The notes under the pieces were generated by a model that ran no database searches, was not told the DNA's origin, and saw only the letters and a program-made list of their open reading frames with translations. DNA of 64,000 bases from DATAGF01 sp963835685 (GTDB taxonomy: Bacteria > Actinomycetota > Thermoleophilia > Miltoncostaeales > Miltoncostaeaceae): positions 186,001 through 250,000 of the forward strand of contig CAWIGI010000012.1 of assembly GCA_963835685.1 (NCBI GenBank), read 5' to 3'. The position numbers and the translations under genes were made by a program. Position 1 is the first letter of the stretch, and each line of letters starts with the position of its first letter. Shown piece after piece: positions 21,913-33,922 of the stretch.

Positions 21913-23976
21913 TCAGCCCAGGTCGGCGGCCGACAGCGTGGCGGGGCGCAGGTCGGTGCCCGACAGGCCGGTCTCGAGGCGCCGGATGAGGGCGTTGGCG
22001 TTGCGCACCCCGGCCTGGGAGATGCGCTGGTTGATCTTCAGCTGCTCGGTGCTGAGGGTGACGCTGTCGGGGTCGGGCGGGTTCTGGCGGGGCGGGATGG
22101 TGGTCTCGCTGGCAGGCGGCTCGGGCGAGGGGGTCTTGGTGACGATCTGGAGGCGGTTGAAGAGCTTGCCCTGGGTGACCTGGGCGGCCTGGACGTCGCC
22201 GCCGGTGAGCCCTGCCTCGAGGCGGTTGGTGATGCCCGTGGCCCGGCGGATGGCGGCCTGGTCGATGCGCTGGTTGATCAGCAGCTGCTCGGCGCTGAGG
22301 GTGAGGGGGTCGCCCTGGCCGCTGCGGCCGGGGTCGACGATCGGCGCCGGGTCGGCCGGGGCCGCCGGAGCGAGCGAGGCCGCCGCCGGGGCGCTGGTGA
22401 TGCCCGGCCCCAGCTGGGGCGGCCCGATCGAGTAGCCGCACAGGTCGCGGGAGGCCAGGCCGCCGTTGAGGCGGGCCTCGACCGCGTTCAGGCGCCGGAT
22501 CGCGGCCTGGCTGATGCGCTGGTTGATCTGCAGCTGCTGAACCGTGAGCGTGAAGGTGACGTCGTCCTTGGCCGGCGGCGAGGGCGGCAGCGGCAGGATC
22601 TTGCAGACCGGCGTCGCGATCGGCGTGTCGCCGAGCACGTCGCGGCGGTAGATGTTGCGCACGCCCGCGATGGTGCCGGCGACCAGGTTCGTCGCGAGCG
22701 ACTGGAAGGCGACGTAGCGCCCGTCCTGCGAGGTCGACGGAAGGAAGGACCCGTTGTTGGCCGCGGCTCCGGCCGCCCCCTGTGCCCGGCTCACCAGTTC
22801 GGTCGTGTTGGCGATCGCGTCGCGCACGAAGACGTTGGTGAACGCGTCGTTGTCGTCGGCCGACAGGTTGTTCGCGCTCGATGAGAAGGCCACGCGGGCG
22901 TTGTCCGCGGTAGAGGACGTGAAGGAGGTGGCGTCGCCGCCCGCTCCGCCCGGGCCGCTCGCGCGGCTGACGAGCGCGGTGGTGGCGTCGTCGAGGTCGC
23001 GCAGGAAGATGTTCAAGACGGCGTTGTTGTCGTCGGCGGACAGGTTGTTGGCCCCGGACTGGAAGCTCACGTAGCGGCCGGACGGCGAGATGTCGGCGTT
23101 GGCCGAGTTGTCGCTGGCGGGGGCCCCGCCGGGCCCCGTCGCACGGCTGACGAGGGCGTTGGAGGCGGCGGCGATGTCGCGGACGAGGACGTTCACGACG
23201 GCGTTGTTGTCCTCGTTGGAGAGGTTGTTGGCGCCGCTCTGGAACGCGACGCGGTTGCCGTCGCCGGAGATCGCCGGGATGATGGAGTTGTCGTTCGCTC
23301 CGGCGCCCCCCGCGCCCGGCGCCCGGCTGACCAGCGTCGTCGTGTTGTCCACCAGGTCGCGGACGAAGATGTTCGTGTACGCGTTGTTGTCGTCCTGCGA
23401 GAGGTTGTTGGCGGCCGACGAGAAGACGACGAAGCGCCCATCGGCCGAGACGTCCGGGTCGTTCGAGGCGGCGTCCGCTGCGGCGCCCCCCGGGCCCGAG
23501 GCGCGACTCACGAGGGTCGTGGTCCCCGCGACGAGATCACGCACGAAGATGTTGCGGGCGGCGTTGTTGTCCTCCGCCGAGAGGTTGTCGGCGTCCGACT
23601 CGAAGGCCACGACGCGCCCGTCGCCGGAGATCGACGGATCCCGCGAGGCGCCGTCGCCGCCGACCCCGGCGGCGCCCGTGGCGCGGCTGGCGAAGGTCGT
23701 CGTGTTGGTCGCGGCATCGCGCACGAACACGTTCGAGAAGCCGTTGTTGTCCTCGGCCGAGATGTTGTCGGCGTCGGTGTCGAAGGCGACCTGATCGCCG
23801 CTCGCCGAGCTGGAGGAGACGACCGCGTTCGCGTCAACCGGCGCGCCGACCGGCCCGGTGGCGCGGGAGATGAGGACGACGTCGTCCTTGGCGGCGAGCG
23901 CGGGCGCAGCCAGCGCGACCATGCCGGCGCCGGCGAGGGCGAGCGCCAGGAGCGCCGAGCGTCTACGGCATCGCAT
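21913..23976 (-). CDS. Exported beta-propeller-like protein with three C-terminal 'INQRISQA' repeats
   Basis: A 687-residue protein with a clear signal peptide (RCRRRSALLALALAGAGMVALAAPALA). Next come about seven units of ~58 residues with the pattern SxDGRxVAFxSxAxNLSAxDNNxxxNIFVRDxxxxTTxLVSRA, resembling TolB/PD40 propeller blades; the acidic DNN loops could bind calcium (inference). After a Pro-rich hinge come three ~60-residue repeats (QLQINQRISQAAIRRLNA; QLLINQRIDQAAIRR; QLKINQRISQAGVR). ATG 23976 is chosen because the signal peptide starts there. The blade repeats are also visible as ~175-base DNA periodicity. Likely a cell-surface or secreted protein. Confidence 0.85.
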   Translation of the reverse strand: MRCRRRSALLALALAGAGMVALAAPALAAKDDVVLISRATGPVGAPVDANAVVSSSSASGDQVAFDTDADNISAEDNNGFSNVFVRDAATNTTTFASRATGAAGVGGDGASRDPSISGDGRVVAFESDADNLSAEDNNAARNIFVRDLVAGTTTLVSRASGPGGAAADAASNDPDVSADGRFVVFSSAANNLSQDDNNAYTNIFVRDLVDNTTTLVSRAPGAGGAGANDNSIIPAISGDGNRVAFQSGANNLSNEDNNAVVNVLVRDIAAASNALVSRATGPGGAPASDNSANADISPSGRYVSFQSGANNLSADDNNAVLNIFLRDLDDATTALVSRASGPGGAGGDATSFTSSTADNARVAFSSSANNLSADDNDAFTNVFVRDAIANTTELVSRAQGAAGAAANNGSFLPSTSQDGRYVAFQSLATNLVAGTIAGVRNIYRRDVLGDTPIATPVCKILPLPPSPPAKDDVTFTLTVQQLQINQRISQAAIRRLNAVEARLNGGLASRDLCGYSIGPPQLGPGITSAPAAASLAPAAPADPAPIVDPGRSGQGDPLTLSAEQLLINQRIDQAAIRRATGITNRLEAGLTGGDVQAAQVTQGKLFNRLQIVTKTPSPEPPASETTIPPRQNPPDPDSVTLSTEQLKINQRISQAGVRNANALIRRLETGLSGTDLRPATLSAADLG

Positions 23977-24107
23977 GGTCCGGATGCGGCCTACGGGAAC
24001 CTCCGGGGTGGTCGGGCACTCCACGTGGGGCACCGTCACCCTAATCGGGCCGTGAGGCTGAGGGCAAATCGTCCGGGGGCCGCGGCGGGCCGCGGTACCA
24101 TCTCGGG

Positions 24108-25014
24108 ATGAGCGCGGGAGGGTCGGCCGCGGTCGGCGCGGGCTACCTCGAGCACCTGGGGCCGGGCGACCTGGGCCTGGTCCTGCGCCTGGCCGGCCGC
24201 CCGGCGATGGAGGCCGGCGACGCGCTCGCCCTGCTGCGCGGCGAGCCCGGCCTGCTCGAGCGGACGCTCGCGTCGCCCGCCGCCGAGGAGATGCTCCTGC
24301 GCGGCGGCCTCGAGGACCCCGAGCGCGAGCCGTTCGTCACGGCCTCGCCGTTCCTGACCTTCGCGGCCGCCGTCGAGCAGGTGGCCGCGGAGCTGCGCGA
24401 CGCCAGCTACGTCCCCGAGTGGGTCGGGCCCGCGCCAGCGCCTGCCGCTGCTGGGCGGCGACGACCTCCGCGAGCTCCTGGCCGACCGCCGCCGGCGCGT
24501 CTTCCTGGCCGCCCTGCTGGCCTCCTACACCCGCGTCTCGAGCGGGACCGTGTGGCGCGAGACCCCGCGCGGGTGGCGGCGCCAGCGCTTCAGCGAGCTC
24601 GACCCCGTGCGCCTCGCCGCGACGCTCGACGTGCTCCCGGAGTCGCGGCATCCGGCCGTGCACCGCCGTCTGGGCGACCTGTCGCTCTTCCTCGCGGGCG
24701 TGTTCCCCGACCACACCGCCTCGCGGGCCTTCCGGCCCATCGACCTCCAGCGGCTCGGGCGGTCCGCCGCCGTCGCGGACCCGGCGGGCGAGGTGCTCGG
24801 CGAGGCGTTGGAGACCCGCGGCGGCGTGGGCCTCCTGGAGCAGCTCGGCGCGCGCTGGTACCGGCTCGCCGCCCGCGCGGCTCCGCCCCCCGGCGCGCCG
24901 GCCCGGCTGCTCGACGCCATCGCCGAGCGCTTCGTCCAGGCGCGGCGCGCCCTCAACGTCCTCGCCGACCGCCATCTCTTCCCCTCGCCCCGGGACTGGT
25001 TCCCCGCACCCTGA
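24108..25014 (+). CDS. Hypothetical soluble protein, one frame break
   Basis: ATG 24108 starts a frame reading AGYLEHLGPGDLGLVLRLAG...FVTASPFLTFAAAVEQVAAELRDASYVPEWVGP; at about 24432 a one-base shift leads to RQRLPLLGGDDLRELLADRRRRVFLAALLASYTRVSSGTVW and on to the stop at 25014 (about 300 residues). It is helix-rich and soluble, with an aromatic/charged end (DRHLFPSPRDWFPAP). I do not recognise the family. TACCAT lies at 24096-24101, six bases before the ATG without a Shine-Dalgarno, so it is probably leaderless. Confidence 0.68.
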
Positions 25015-25080
25015 GAGACTGGCGTCGGTCAAACCCCGGCTCGCCGATTGACGCGGGCCCGTTCCGGGCAGGTGGACGAC

Positions 25081-25386
25081 ATGGACGAGGAGCGCACGGT
25101 CTCACCCACGGAGGAGGCGCGCGCCGAGAGCCGCTCCGAGCGGACCCGCCGCCATGCGCGGCGCACGCGGATCTACGGGTGGACCGTCCTCGGCGTCGTC
25201 CTGCTGGGGCTGCTGATCGCGTGGGTCGTCGCCAACCGCGACGAGGTCGAGGTGAACTGGCTCGTCGGCTCGACGGACGCGGCGCTCGCCCTCGTCATCT
25301 TCGTGGCCGCCGCCATCGGGTGGCTGCTCGGCATCGCCACCTCGGCGGCCATCCGCCGCCGCACCCGGCGGCCGCCCCGCTCCTAG
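25081..25386 (+). CDS. LapA-domain (DUF1049-like) small membrane protein
   Basis: A 101-residue protein: an acidic/basic cytosolic N-terminus (DEERTVSPTEEARAESRSERTRRHARRTR) then two membrane helices (YGWTVLGVVLLGLLIAWVVANRD and ALALVIFVAAAIGWLLGIATSAAIRRR) separated by VEVNWLVGSTDA. This spacing with a 'V-x-(V/F)-xW...' turn is the LapA/DUF1049 pattern; function in lipopolysaccharide assembly is known only in Gram-negatives. ATG 25081 has a CAGG-type ribosome site; GTG 25072 and TTG 25048 are alternative in-frame starts. Confidence 0.78.
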   Translation: MDEERTVSPTEEARAESRSERTRRHARRTRIYGWTVLGVVLLGLLIAWVVANRDEVEVNWLVGSTDAALALVIFVAAAIGWLLGIATSAAIRRRTRRPPRS

Positions 25387-25399
25387 CCGCCCGGGATGC

Positions 25400-28789
<3,390 letters not shown>

Positions 28790-28799
28790 CGCGCGGAGA

Positions 28800-30101
28800 C
28801 TAGACCAGGGGCAGGCGGCGGGCCGCGGCTACGAAGCGGATCCTTCTCGCGTAGGTCCCCGAGGAGGGCAGCGCCACCCATGCCGCCGTCACCGCCCCTC
28901 CGGTCCCGATGGCGAGAGCGGGCTCGACGCGTGACCCGGAGCCGGTCGAAACCGTCTCCACCGGACCCAGCGGACCGCCTCGCGGCACGCGGCGGGCGCG
29001 AATTCCAGAGCCGCCCGAAAGGGGTTGGGACCAGGCCACCAGCGCGTCGCCGGACTGGCTCATGACGAGCGCCGGCTCGCCCACGTTGCGCGACGGGTCG
29101 GCGATCGGGCTGACGCGCCAGGGCCGCGTGGGATTGCCGCGCCAGGCGACCCGCAGCGCGAGCGGCGCAGGGCCCCGCCGCCACGCCACCGCGAAAGTGT
29201 CGCCCAGGAAGCCGATCGCGACAGCCGGTCCCCTTCCAGGCGGGAGCGGTCCTGCGGGCGCGACCGCCTCCGGGGCTGACCACGCCCCCGACCGGTCGCG
29301 GATGGCGACCATCGGCGAGCTCTCGAACCACCCGACGATCGCGCCGCCGATCTCGCCGATCGCCACGTTCGGGTCGCGCGCCGGACCGGGGCCCGAGAGG
29401 CGCACGGCAGGCCGCCATCCGGCGGCCGGATCCCGGGACGCCGACCACACGGCCCCCTCGAGCCCGATCCACGCCGCCACCGCGCGGCCGTCCGGGGCGA
29501 CGGCCAGATCGAGCTCTCTCGAAGAGGTCGCGCCGAGCATTACCGGCGCGGAGAAGCCGGCCGCGCCGGCCGCGCGGTCGGACGCCCGTACCGCCAGCAG
29601 CGCAGACGTACTCGGGAAGTCGCCCTGTGCGAAGAGGGCAACGGCCGTGCCCGACCGATCGACGCCGACATCCAGCCCCGCGAAAACGCCCCGCGACGCG
29701 ATGATCGCCGCCGGCTCCGGCGGGCCGGCCGCGGGCACCCGAGCGGCGCGGACGGACAGCTCCCCCAGCCAGCCGACCGTGCCTGTCCCGTCTCCGGCCA
29801 CGCCCGTCGAAGGGGACTTGCCAGGGACGCTTGCGAGGACGGCGATGGTCACGGGCGAGCCGAACGCGACCGACGGGCGCTCGCGGCGGGCCACCTGGAC
29901 CTCGGGTCGTCCAGCTGCCGAGCGCGGGCGCGCCCACGCCGCAACAACCGCTCCGGTGCGCCCGACGGCGAGCGTGGGTCCCGGGGGCCGGACCCCGAAT
30001 CGCTCCGAGAGCGCGGCCGGCGCGAGCCACGGCGCCGGGGCGGCCGCCGCGGGGGCGGCGGCCAGCAGGATCGCGCCGAGCGCGAGGGCCGGAGACCTCA
30101 T
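28800..30101 (-). CDS. Exported propeller-like protein of unknown function
   Basis: A 433-residue protein with a strong signal peptide (RSPALALGAILLAAAPAAAAP). The mature part shows six or seven degenerate units of about 55-60 residues with the pattern (V/A)xxGxAVAAWxxxxG...VxxA(R/S)R, ending in strands such as TAAWVALPSSGTYARRIRFV, as in exported beta-propellers. There is no obvious catalytic motif. GC content and codon use are a little less extreme than in neighbours. It ends 10 bases before the TreS-Pep2 start on the same strand, so the two might be co-transcribed, but a functional link is not evident. Confidence 0.72.
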   Translation of the reverse strand: MRSPALALGAILLAAAPAAAAPAPWLAPAALSERFGVRPPGPTLAVGRTGAVVAAWARPRSAAGRPEVQVARRERPSVAFGSPVTIAVLASVPGKSPSTGVAGDGTGTVGWLGELSVRAARVPAAGPPEPAAIIASRGVFAGLDVGVDRSGTAVALFAQGDFPSTSALLAVRASDRAAGAAGFSAPVMLGATSSRELDLAVAPDGRAVAAWIGLEGAVWSASRDPAAGWRPAVRLSGPGPARDPNVAIGEIGGAIVGWFESSPMVAIRDRSGAWSAPEAVAPAGPLPPGRGPAVAIGFLGDTFAVAWRRGPAPLALRVAWRGNPTRPWRVSPIADPSRNVGEPALVMSQSGDALVAWSQPLSGGSGIRARRVPRGGPLGPVETVSTGSGSRVEPALAIGTGGAVTAAWVALPSSGTYARRIRFVAAARRLPLV

Positions 30102-30164
30102 CGCGCGACCCTACGGCACGCCCGCGCGTGGACGGCAGCGGCCGGTTGCGGGCATCATTGACGG

Positions 30165-31478
30165 ATGCCCGAGCTCCAGCGCACCTATCGCGGCTCCGCG
30201 ATGCGCCCCGAGGAGGAGCTGCGCCGCAACGGCCCCGAGCGCGCCGTGGTGATCGCCTCCCTCCCGCACGACCCCGAGGAGGAGCGCGACCGCATGGCCG
30301 AGTTCGGGGAGCTGCTGCGCACGGCGGGGGCCGAGACCGTCGAAACGCTGGTGCAACGGCGCGACCGTCCCGAGCCGCGCACCTACCTCGGGCGGGGCCG
30401 CCTGGAGGAGCTGAAGGCGACGGTGGAGCGCCTCAAGCCCGACCTGGTCGCGGCGGAGGGCGCCCTCAGCGCCGGCCAGCAGCGGTCGCTGGAGGACCGG
30501 CTCAAGACGCGGGTCGTCGACCGCACGGCCGTGATCCTCGACATCTTCGCCCAGCACGCGCGCTCGGCCGAGGGCAAGCTGCAGGTCGAGCTCGCCCAGC
30601 TCGAGTACTCCTACGCCCGGCAGGAGGGCCTCTGGCAGCACCTCGAGCGGCTCGGCGGCGGGGTCGGCACGCGGGGCCCCGGCGAGACCCAGCTCGAGTC
30701 GGACCGGCGCCTCCTGCGCACCCGGATGGCCACGCTGCGCCGGCGCCTGCGCGACGTCGCCCGGTCGCGCGAGACCCAGCGGGGCCGGCGGGCGGCCGCA
30801 CCGCTCCCGCGGGTCGCGCTCGCCGGGTACACGAACGCCGGCAAGTCGAGCCTGATGAACGCCCTCACCGGCGCGGGGGTGCGCGCCGACGACGCGCTCT
30901 TCGAGACCCTCGACCCCACCACCCGGCGGCTCGAGGCCGACGGCCACGAGGTCCTCCTGTCGGACACGGTCGGGTTCATCCGCAACCTGCCGCACCAGCT
31001 CGTCACCGCTTTCTCGGCCACGCTGGAGGAGGTGAGCGACGCCGACATGATCCTCCACGTCGCCGACGCCGCCGAGCCCGAGGGCCGCCGGGCCGCCCAG
31101 GCCCGCGCCGTCGCCGAGGTGCTCGACGAGATCGGGGCGTCGGGGGTGCCGCGGCTGCCGGTGCTGAACAAGATCGACCTGGTCGGCGCCGACGAGCGCG
31201 CGGCGCTCGCGAACCGGCAGCCGGACGGGGTCCAGGTGTCGGCGGCCACGGGGGAGGGCCTCGACGAGCTGCGCCGCCGGCTCGCCGACGCCGCCCGATC
31301 GCGCCTGACGCCCGTCGAGCTGACCATCCCCTACGAGCTGTCGGGGCTCATCTCGACCGTCTACTCGGACGGGCGCGAGGTCGAGCAGGAGCCGACCGCC
31401 GACGGCACCCGGGTACGGGCGCTCATGCCGCCCGCGTCAGCGGCGCGCTTGCGCGCGCGGCTGAACGGGGGCGGCTGA
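30165..31478 (+). CDS. hflX: GTPase HflX (ribosome-associated)
   Basis: A 437-residue HflX GTPase. The N-terminal HflX domain has RRDRPEPRTYLGRGRLEEL and FAQHARSAEGKLQVELAQLEY; the coiled linker has GTRGPGETQLESDRR. G-domain motifs follow: P-loop GYTNAGKSSLMNAL, switch I around DALFETLDPTTRRLE, G3 DTVGFIRNLPHQL, G4 NKID. HflX splits stalled or hibernating 70S ribosomes during stress. Start ATG 30165 lies six bases after CATCAT (30153-30158) with no Shine-Dalgarno, suggesting a leaderless mRNA. Its 3' end faces an L,D-transpeptidase gene across a structured repeat. Confidence 0.95.
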   Translation: MPELQRTYRGSAMRPEEELRRNGPERAVVIASLPHDPEEERDRMAEFGELLRTAGAETVETLVQRRDRPEPRTYLGRGRLEELKATVERLKPDLVAAEGALSAGQQRSLEDRLKTRVVDRTAVILDIFAQHARSAEGKLQVELAQLEYSYARQEGLWQHLERLGGGVGTRGPGETQLESDRRLLRTRMATLRRRLRDVARSRETQRGRRAAAPLPRVALAGYTNAGKSSLMNALTGAGVRADDALFETLDPTTRRLEADGHEVLLSDTVGFIRNLPHQLVTAFSATLEEVSDADMILHVADAAEPEGRRAAQARAVAEVLDEIGASGVPRLPVLNKIDLVGADERAALANRQPDGVQVSAATGEGLDELRRRLADAARSRLTPVELTIPYELSGLISTVYSDGREVEQEPTADGTRVRALMPPASAARLRARLNGGG

Positions 31479-31586
31479 GGCCAAGGCGTACGCCGGGCCT
31501 CTCGCGGGCCCGGCGGGACGCGCAAAAGGCGCCCTGGCCGGGGCCTTTTGCAGACGGCGGCACCGCCTTCGGCGGGGCTGGCCGCC
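31479..31586. repeat. Structured repeat element copy 1 (R1), next to an L,D-transpeptidase gene
   Basis: A 108-base element starting one base after the hflX stop. It holds a 9-bp stem (31491-31499/31507-31515), a 9-bp stem (31522-31530/31543-31551), and a nested stem (ggcggc 31556-31561 with 31581-31586, enclosing ccgcc-ttc-ggcgg). A second copy lies at 57013-57119, also just past the 3' end of an L,D-transpeptidase gene, in the same orientation. It could be a bidirectional terminator, an mRNA 3' element or a mobile palindromic repeat. Confidence 0.72.
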
Positions 31587-31626
31587 GAAAGGGCCAGACC
31601 CGCGGAACCGGGAGGCCTTCCCAGGC

Positions 31627-32637
31627 TCAGACGATCCGGACCGGGGTCCCGATGTCGATCTGGTTGTAGAGGTACTCCGCGTCGCCGATGTACATGCGGA
31701 TGCAGCCGTGGCTCGCGGCCGTGCCGATCGACCCGGAGATGGGGGTCCCGTGGATGCCGATCGCCGGCGCCGACGTGCCCATCCACCGCGTGCCCAGCGG
31801 GTTGTTCACCCCCGGCGGCACCGGGCCGAGCCCCGCGGCCCAGGGGGAGTCGGGCGGGAACCAGGTGGGGTTGCGCTGCTTGGTGACGATGCGGTACGTG
31901 CCGGCGGGCGTCGGATAGGCGGGCTGGCCGACCGCGATCCCGAACGTGCGCCGCTTGCCCGCCCGCCACAGGGTGAGCCGGTACCTGCTGCGCTCGATGA
32001 TGATGGCGGGCCCGACCGACGTCACGGCCGGGCGCACGCGCCTGGACGGCAGGGCGTAGGCCGGCAGGTCCCGCGCCAGGATCGCCTGCTCGACGCTCGT
32101 GGCGGCCTTCGGGAGGTCGACGGCGATCCCCACGCGCGGCTTGCTGACGACCGGCGTGGCGCCGCGGAAGCTCAGCGTCGCGTCCTTCGCCGGGACGTCG
32201 TGCTTGGCGGCGCGCAGGGCGAGGACCGCCCGCAGCCGCTTGCGGTCGACCTTCTGGCGCAGGGGGACCGTGACGCCCTCGGGCGGCACCGGCTTGGCGC
32301 GGCCGAAGAGCAGGGCGCCGTCGAGCGCGTAGTCCACGTCCGCCGCGTACCGGACCGCGACCGGGTCGATCGCGAGCCGCCGGCCGCGGAAGGTCAGCGG
32401 GAGCTTGGCCCGGCGCGGGGCGACGTACTGGGCGAGCACCGCGATGCGCGCGTCCGCGCGGGCGAGGCCGCCCACCGGGACCCCCGCGATGCTCACGCCG
32501 GGGGCGATCACGCCAGGGGGCAGCGCCGGCGCGACGGGGGGCGGCGGCGGGGGGGCCTGGGCGCCCCCGAGCGCCGGCAGCGCGGCCGCGCACGCCGCCG
32601 CCACGACGATCGCCCCAGCTCCCCGCCTCCAGCTCAT
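31627..32637 (-). CDS. Exported L,D-transpeptidase (YkuD) with putative peptidoglycan-binding domain
   Basis: A 336-residue protein with a signal peptide (SWRRGAGAIVVAAACAAALPALGGA) and a Pro-rich hinge, then a putative PG_binding_4-like domain (ISIAGVPVGGLARADARIAVLAQY onward). The YkuD catalytic domain (about 220-336) has GIAVGQPAYPTPAGTYRIV, HGTPISGSIGTAASHGCIRM with the catalytic Cys in SHGCIRM and an upstream His, and ends GTPVRIV. Such enzymes form 3-3 cross-links in peptidoglycan in the cell wall. The C-terminal codons and 3' flank are closely similar to those of the second L,D-transpeptidase at 57.1 kb. Confidence 0.93.
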   Translation of the reverse strand: MSWRRGAGAIVVAAACAAALPALGGAQAPPPPPPVAPALPPGVIAPGVSIAGVPVGGLARADARIAVLAQYVAPRRAKLPLTFRGRRLAIDPVAVRYAADVDYALDGALLFGRAKPVPPEGVTVPLRQKVDRKRLRAVLALRAAKHDVPAKDATLSFRGATPVVSKPRVGIAVDLPKAATSVEQAILARDLPAYALPSRRVRPAVTSVGPAIIIERSRYRLTLWRAGKRRTFGIAVGQPAYPTPAGTYRIVTKQRNPTWFPPDSPWAAGLGPVPPGVNNPLGTRWMGTSAPAIGIHGTPISGSIGTAASHGCIRMYIGDAEYLYNQIDIGTPVRIV

Positions 32638-32684
32638 CCGGACACCCGCGCTCGCGTCGATTGGCGGCGCATCCTAGCGGAGCC

Positions 32685-33922
32685 CTACGCGACCAGCCCC
32701 TCTCCGAGGAACGAGCCCCCCTCGGCCCCCGGGAGGGCGAAGAAGAAGCCGCCGCCCTCGGGGAGGATGTACTCCTCCAGGGGCTCGCCGTTCAGGCGCG
32801 CCTGCACGGCGAGGAACCCGCGCTCCAGGCTCTGCTGGAAGCAGACGAAGGCCAGGCCCTGGTCGAGCCGGCCGGCGCGGTCGTAGCCGCGCGCGTAGGA
32901 GAAGCCGCGCCGCAGGATCAGGCTGTCGGCCGTCTTGGGCGTGCGCGGGTTGGCGAGGCGGATGTGGGCGTCGAGCGGGATCGACTCCCCCCGCGGGTCG
33001 GCGGCGTAGTCGGGCTCGTCGGTCTCATGCTCCATGCCGAGCGGGGCGCCGCTGGCCTTGTGACGGCCCATGATCGCCTCCTGCTCGGCGAGCGGGGTCC
33101 GGTCCCAGAACTCGACGAACATGCGGATGACGCGGACGACGTGGTAGGAGCCCCCGACCGTCCAGGACGGCTCCCCGTCGCCCTCGCCCACCCATACGTG
33201 GCGCGCCATGAGGTCCTCGCGCGCCGGCGTCGAGGTTGGCGGTGCCGTCGATGAAGCCCATCAGGTTGCGCGGCGAGCCGGTCGAGCGGGGAGCCGTGCT
33301 GCCGCGCCGCGTGAACCCGTCGAGGACCCACCGCAGCACCAGCGTGCGCCGCGTGCGCCGCATCAGCTGCCGCAGCGCGAACAGGGCGGTGTCGGGATGC
33401 TCGGACTCGATGCTCAGGAGCAGGTCGCCGTGGCTGCGCTCGGGGTCGAGCCGGTCGTTGGAGACGAAGGGCATCGTCACCAGCTCGCGCGGCTTGCGAT
33501 CCCCCAGGCCGAAGCGGCCGTCGAACAGCGACGCGCCCACGCTCACCACCACCGCGAGGTTGTCGGGCGGGGGCTCGGGGCCGAGGATCCCCGAGTCGGT
33601 CGGGGGGTAGGCGCGGTCGCGGACCTCCGGCGGGCGCCCCTCCATCAGCCCGGCGATCTCGTCGGTCAGGTCGACTCAGGAGCCCTCGAAGCTCGGCGCG
33701 GTCCCGCGCCAGCACGGTGAAGGAGGCCACCAGCCCGGTCGCCGGCGCCGGCTCGAGCGTGATCCCGGCCTGATGAGGGCCGGCGAAGGCCACCCGCCCG
33801 GCCTCGGCGGCGGGGCCGCCGTCCGAGCCGCCGCCGCAGGCCGCGGCAAGGAGGCCGCCGCCCACCGCCGCGCCGCCGGCACCGGCGAGGAACGCGCGGC
33901 GGGAGATGCCGCCCCGGCTCAC
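32685..33922 (-). CDS. efeB: Tat-exported Dyp-type heme peroxidase (EfeB), two frame breaks
   Basis: GTG 33922 overlaps the efeO stop (GTGA). The N-terminus has a Tat signal (SRGGISRRAFLAGAGGAAVGGG) and AGPHQAGITLEP, typical of EfeB. Frame breaks occur at about 33674 (then DLTDEIAGLMEGRPPEV) and about 33218 (then EDLMARHVWVGEGDG). The hallmark GFIDGTANLD (GxxDG) and the proximal heme His in DAHIRLANPR are present, as is the C-terminal FVCFQQSLERGF. About 410 residues in total. Dyp/EfeB peroxidases work with EfeO in periplasmic iron uptake or heme handling. Single-base restoration in both places favours assembly indels. Confidence 0.88.

Noticed and set aside
31479..31586. R1 as a tRNA or tmRNA-like cloverleaf
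   Set aside because: Three stems are arranged like arms, but there is no T-loop GTTCRAN sequence, no CCA-type acceptor stem and a wrong arm length.
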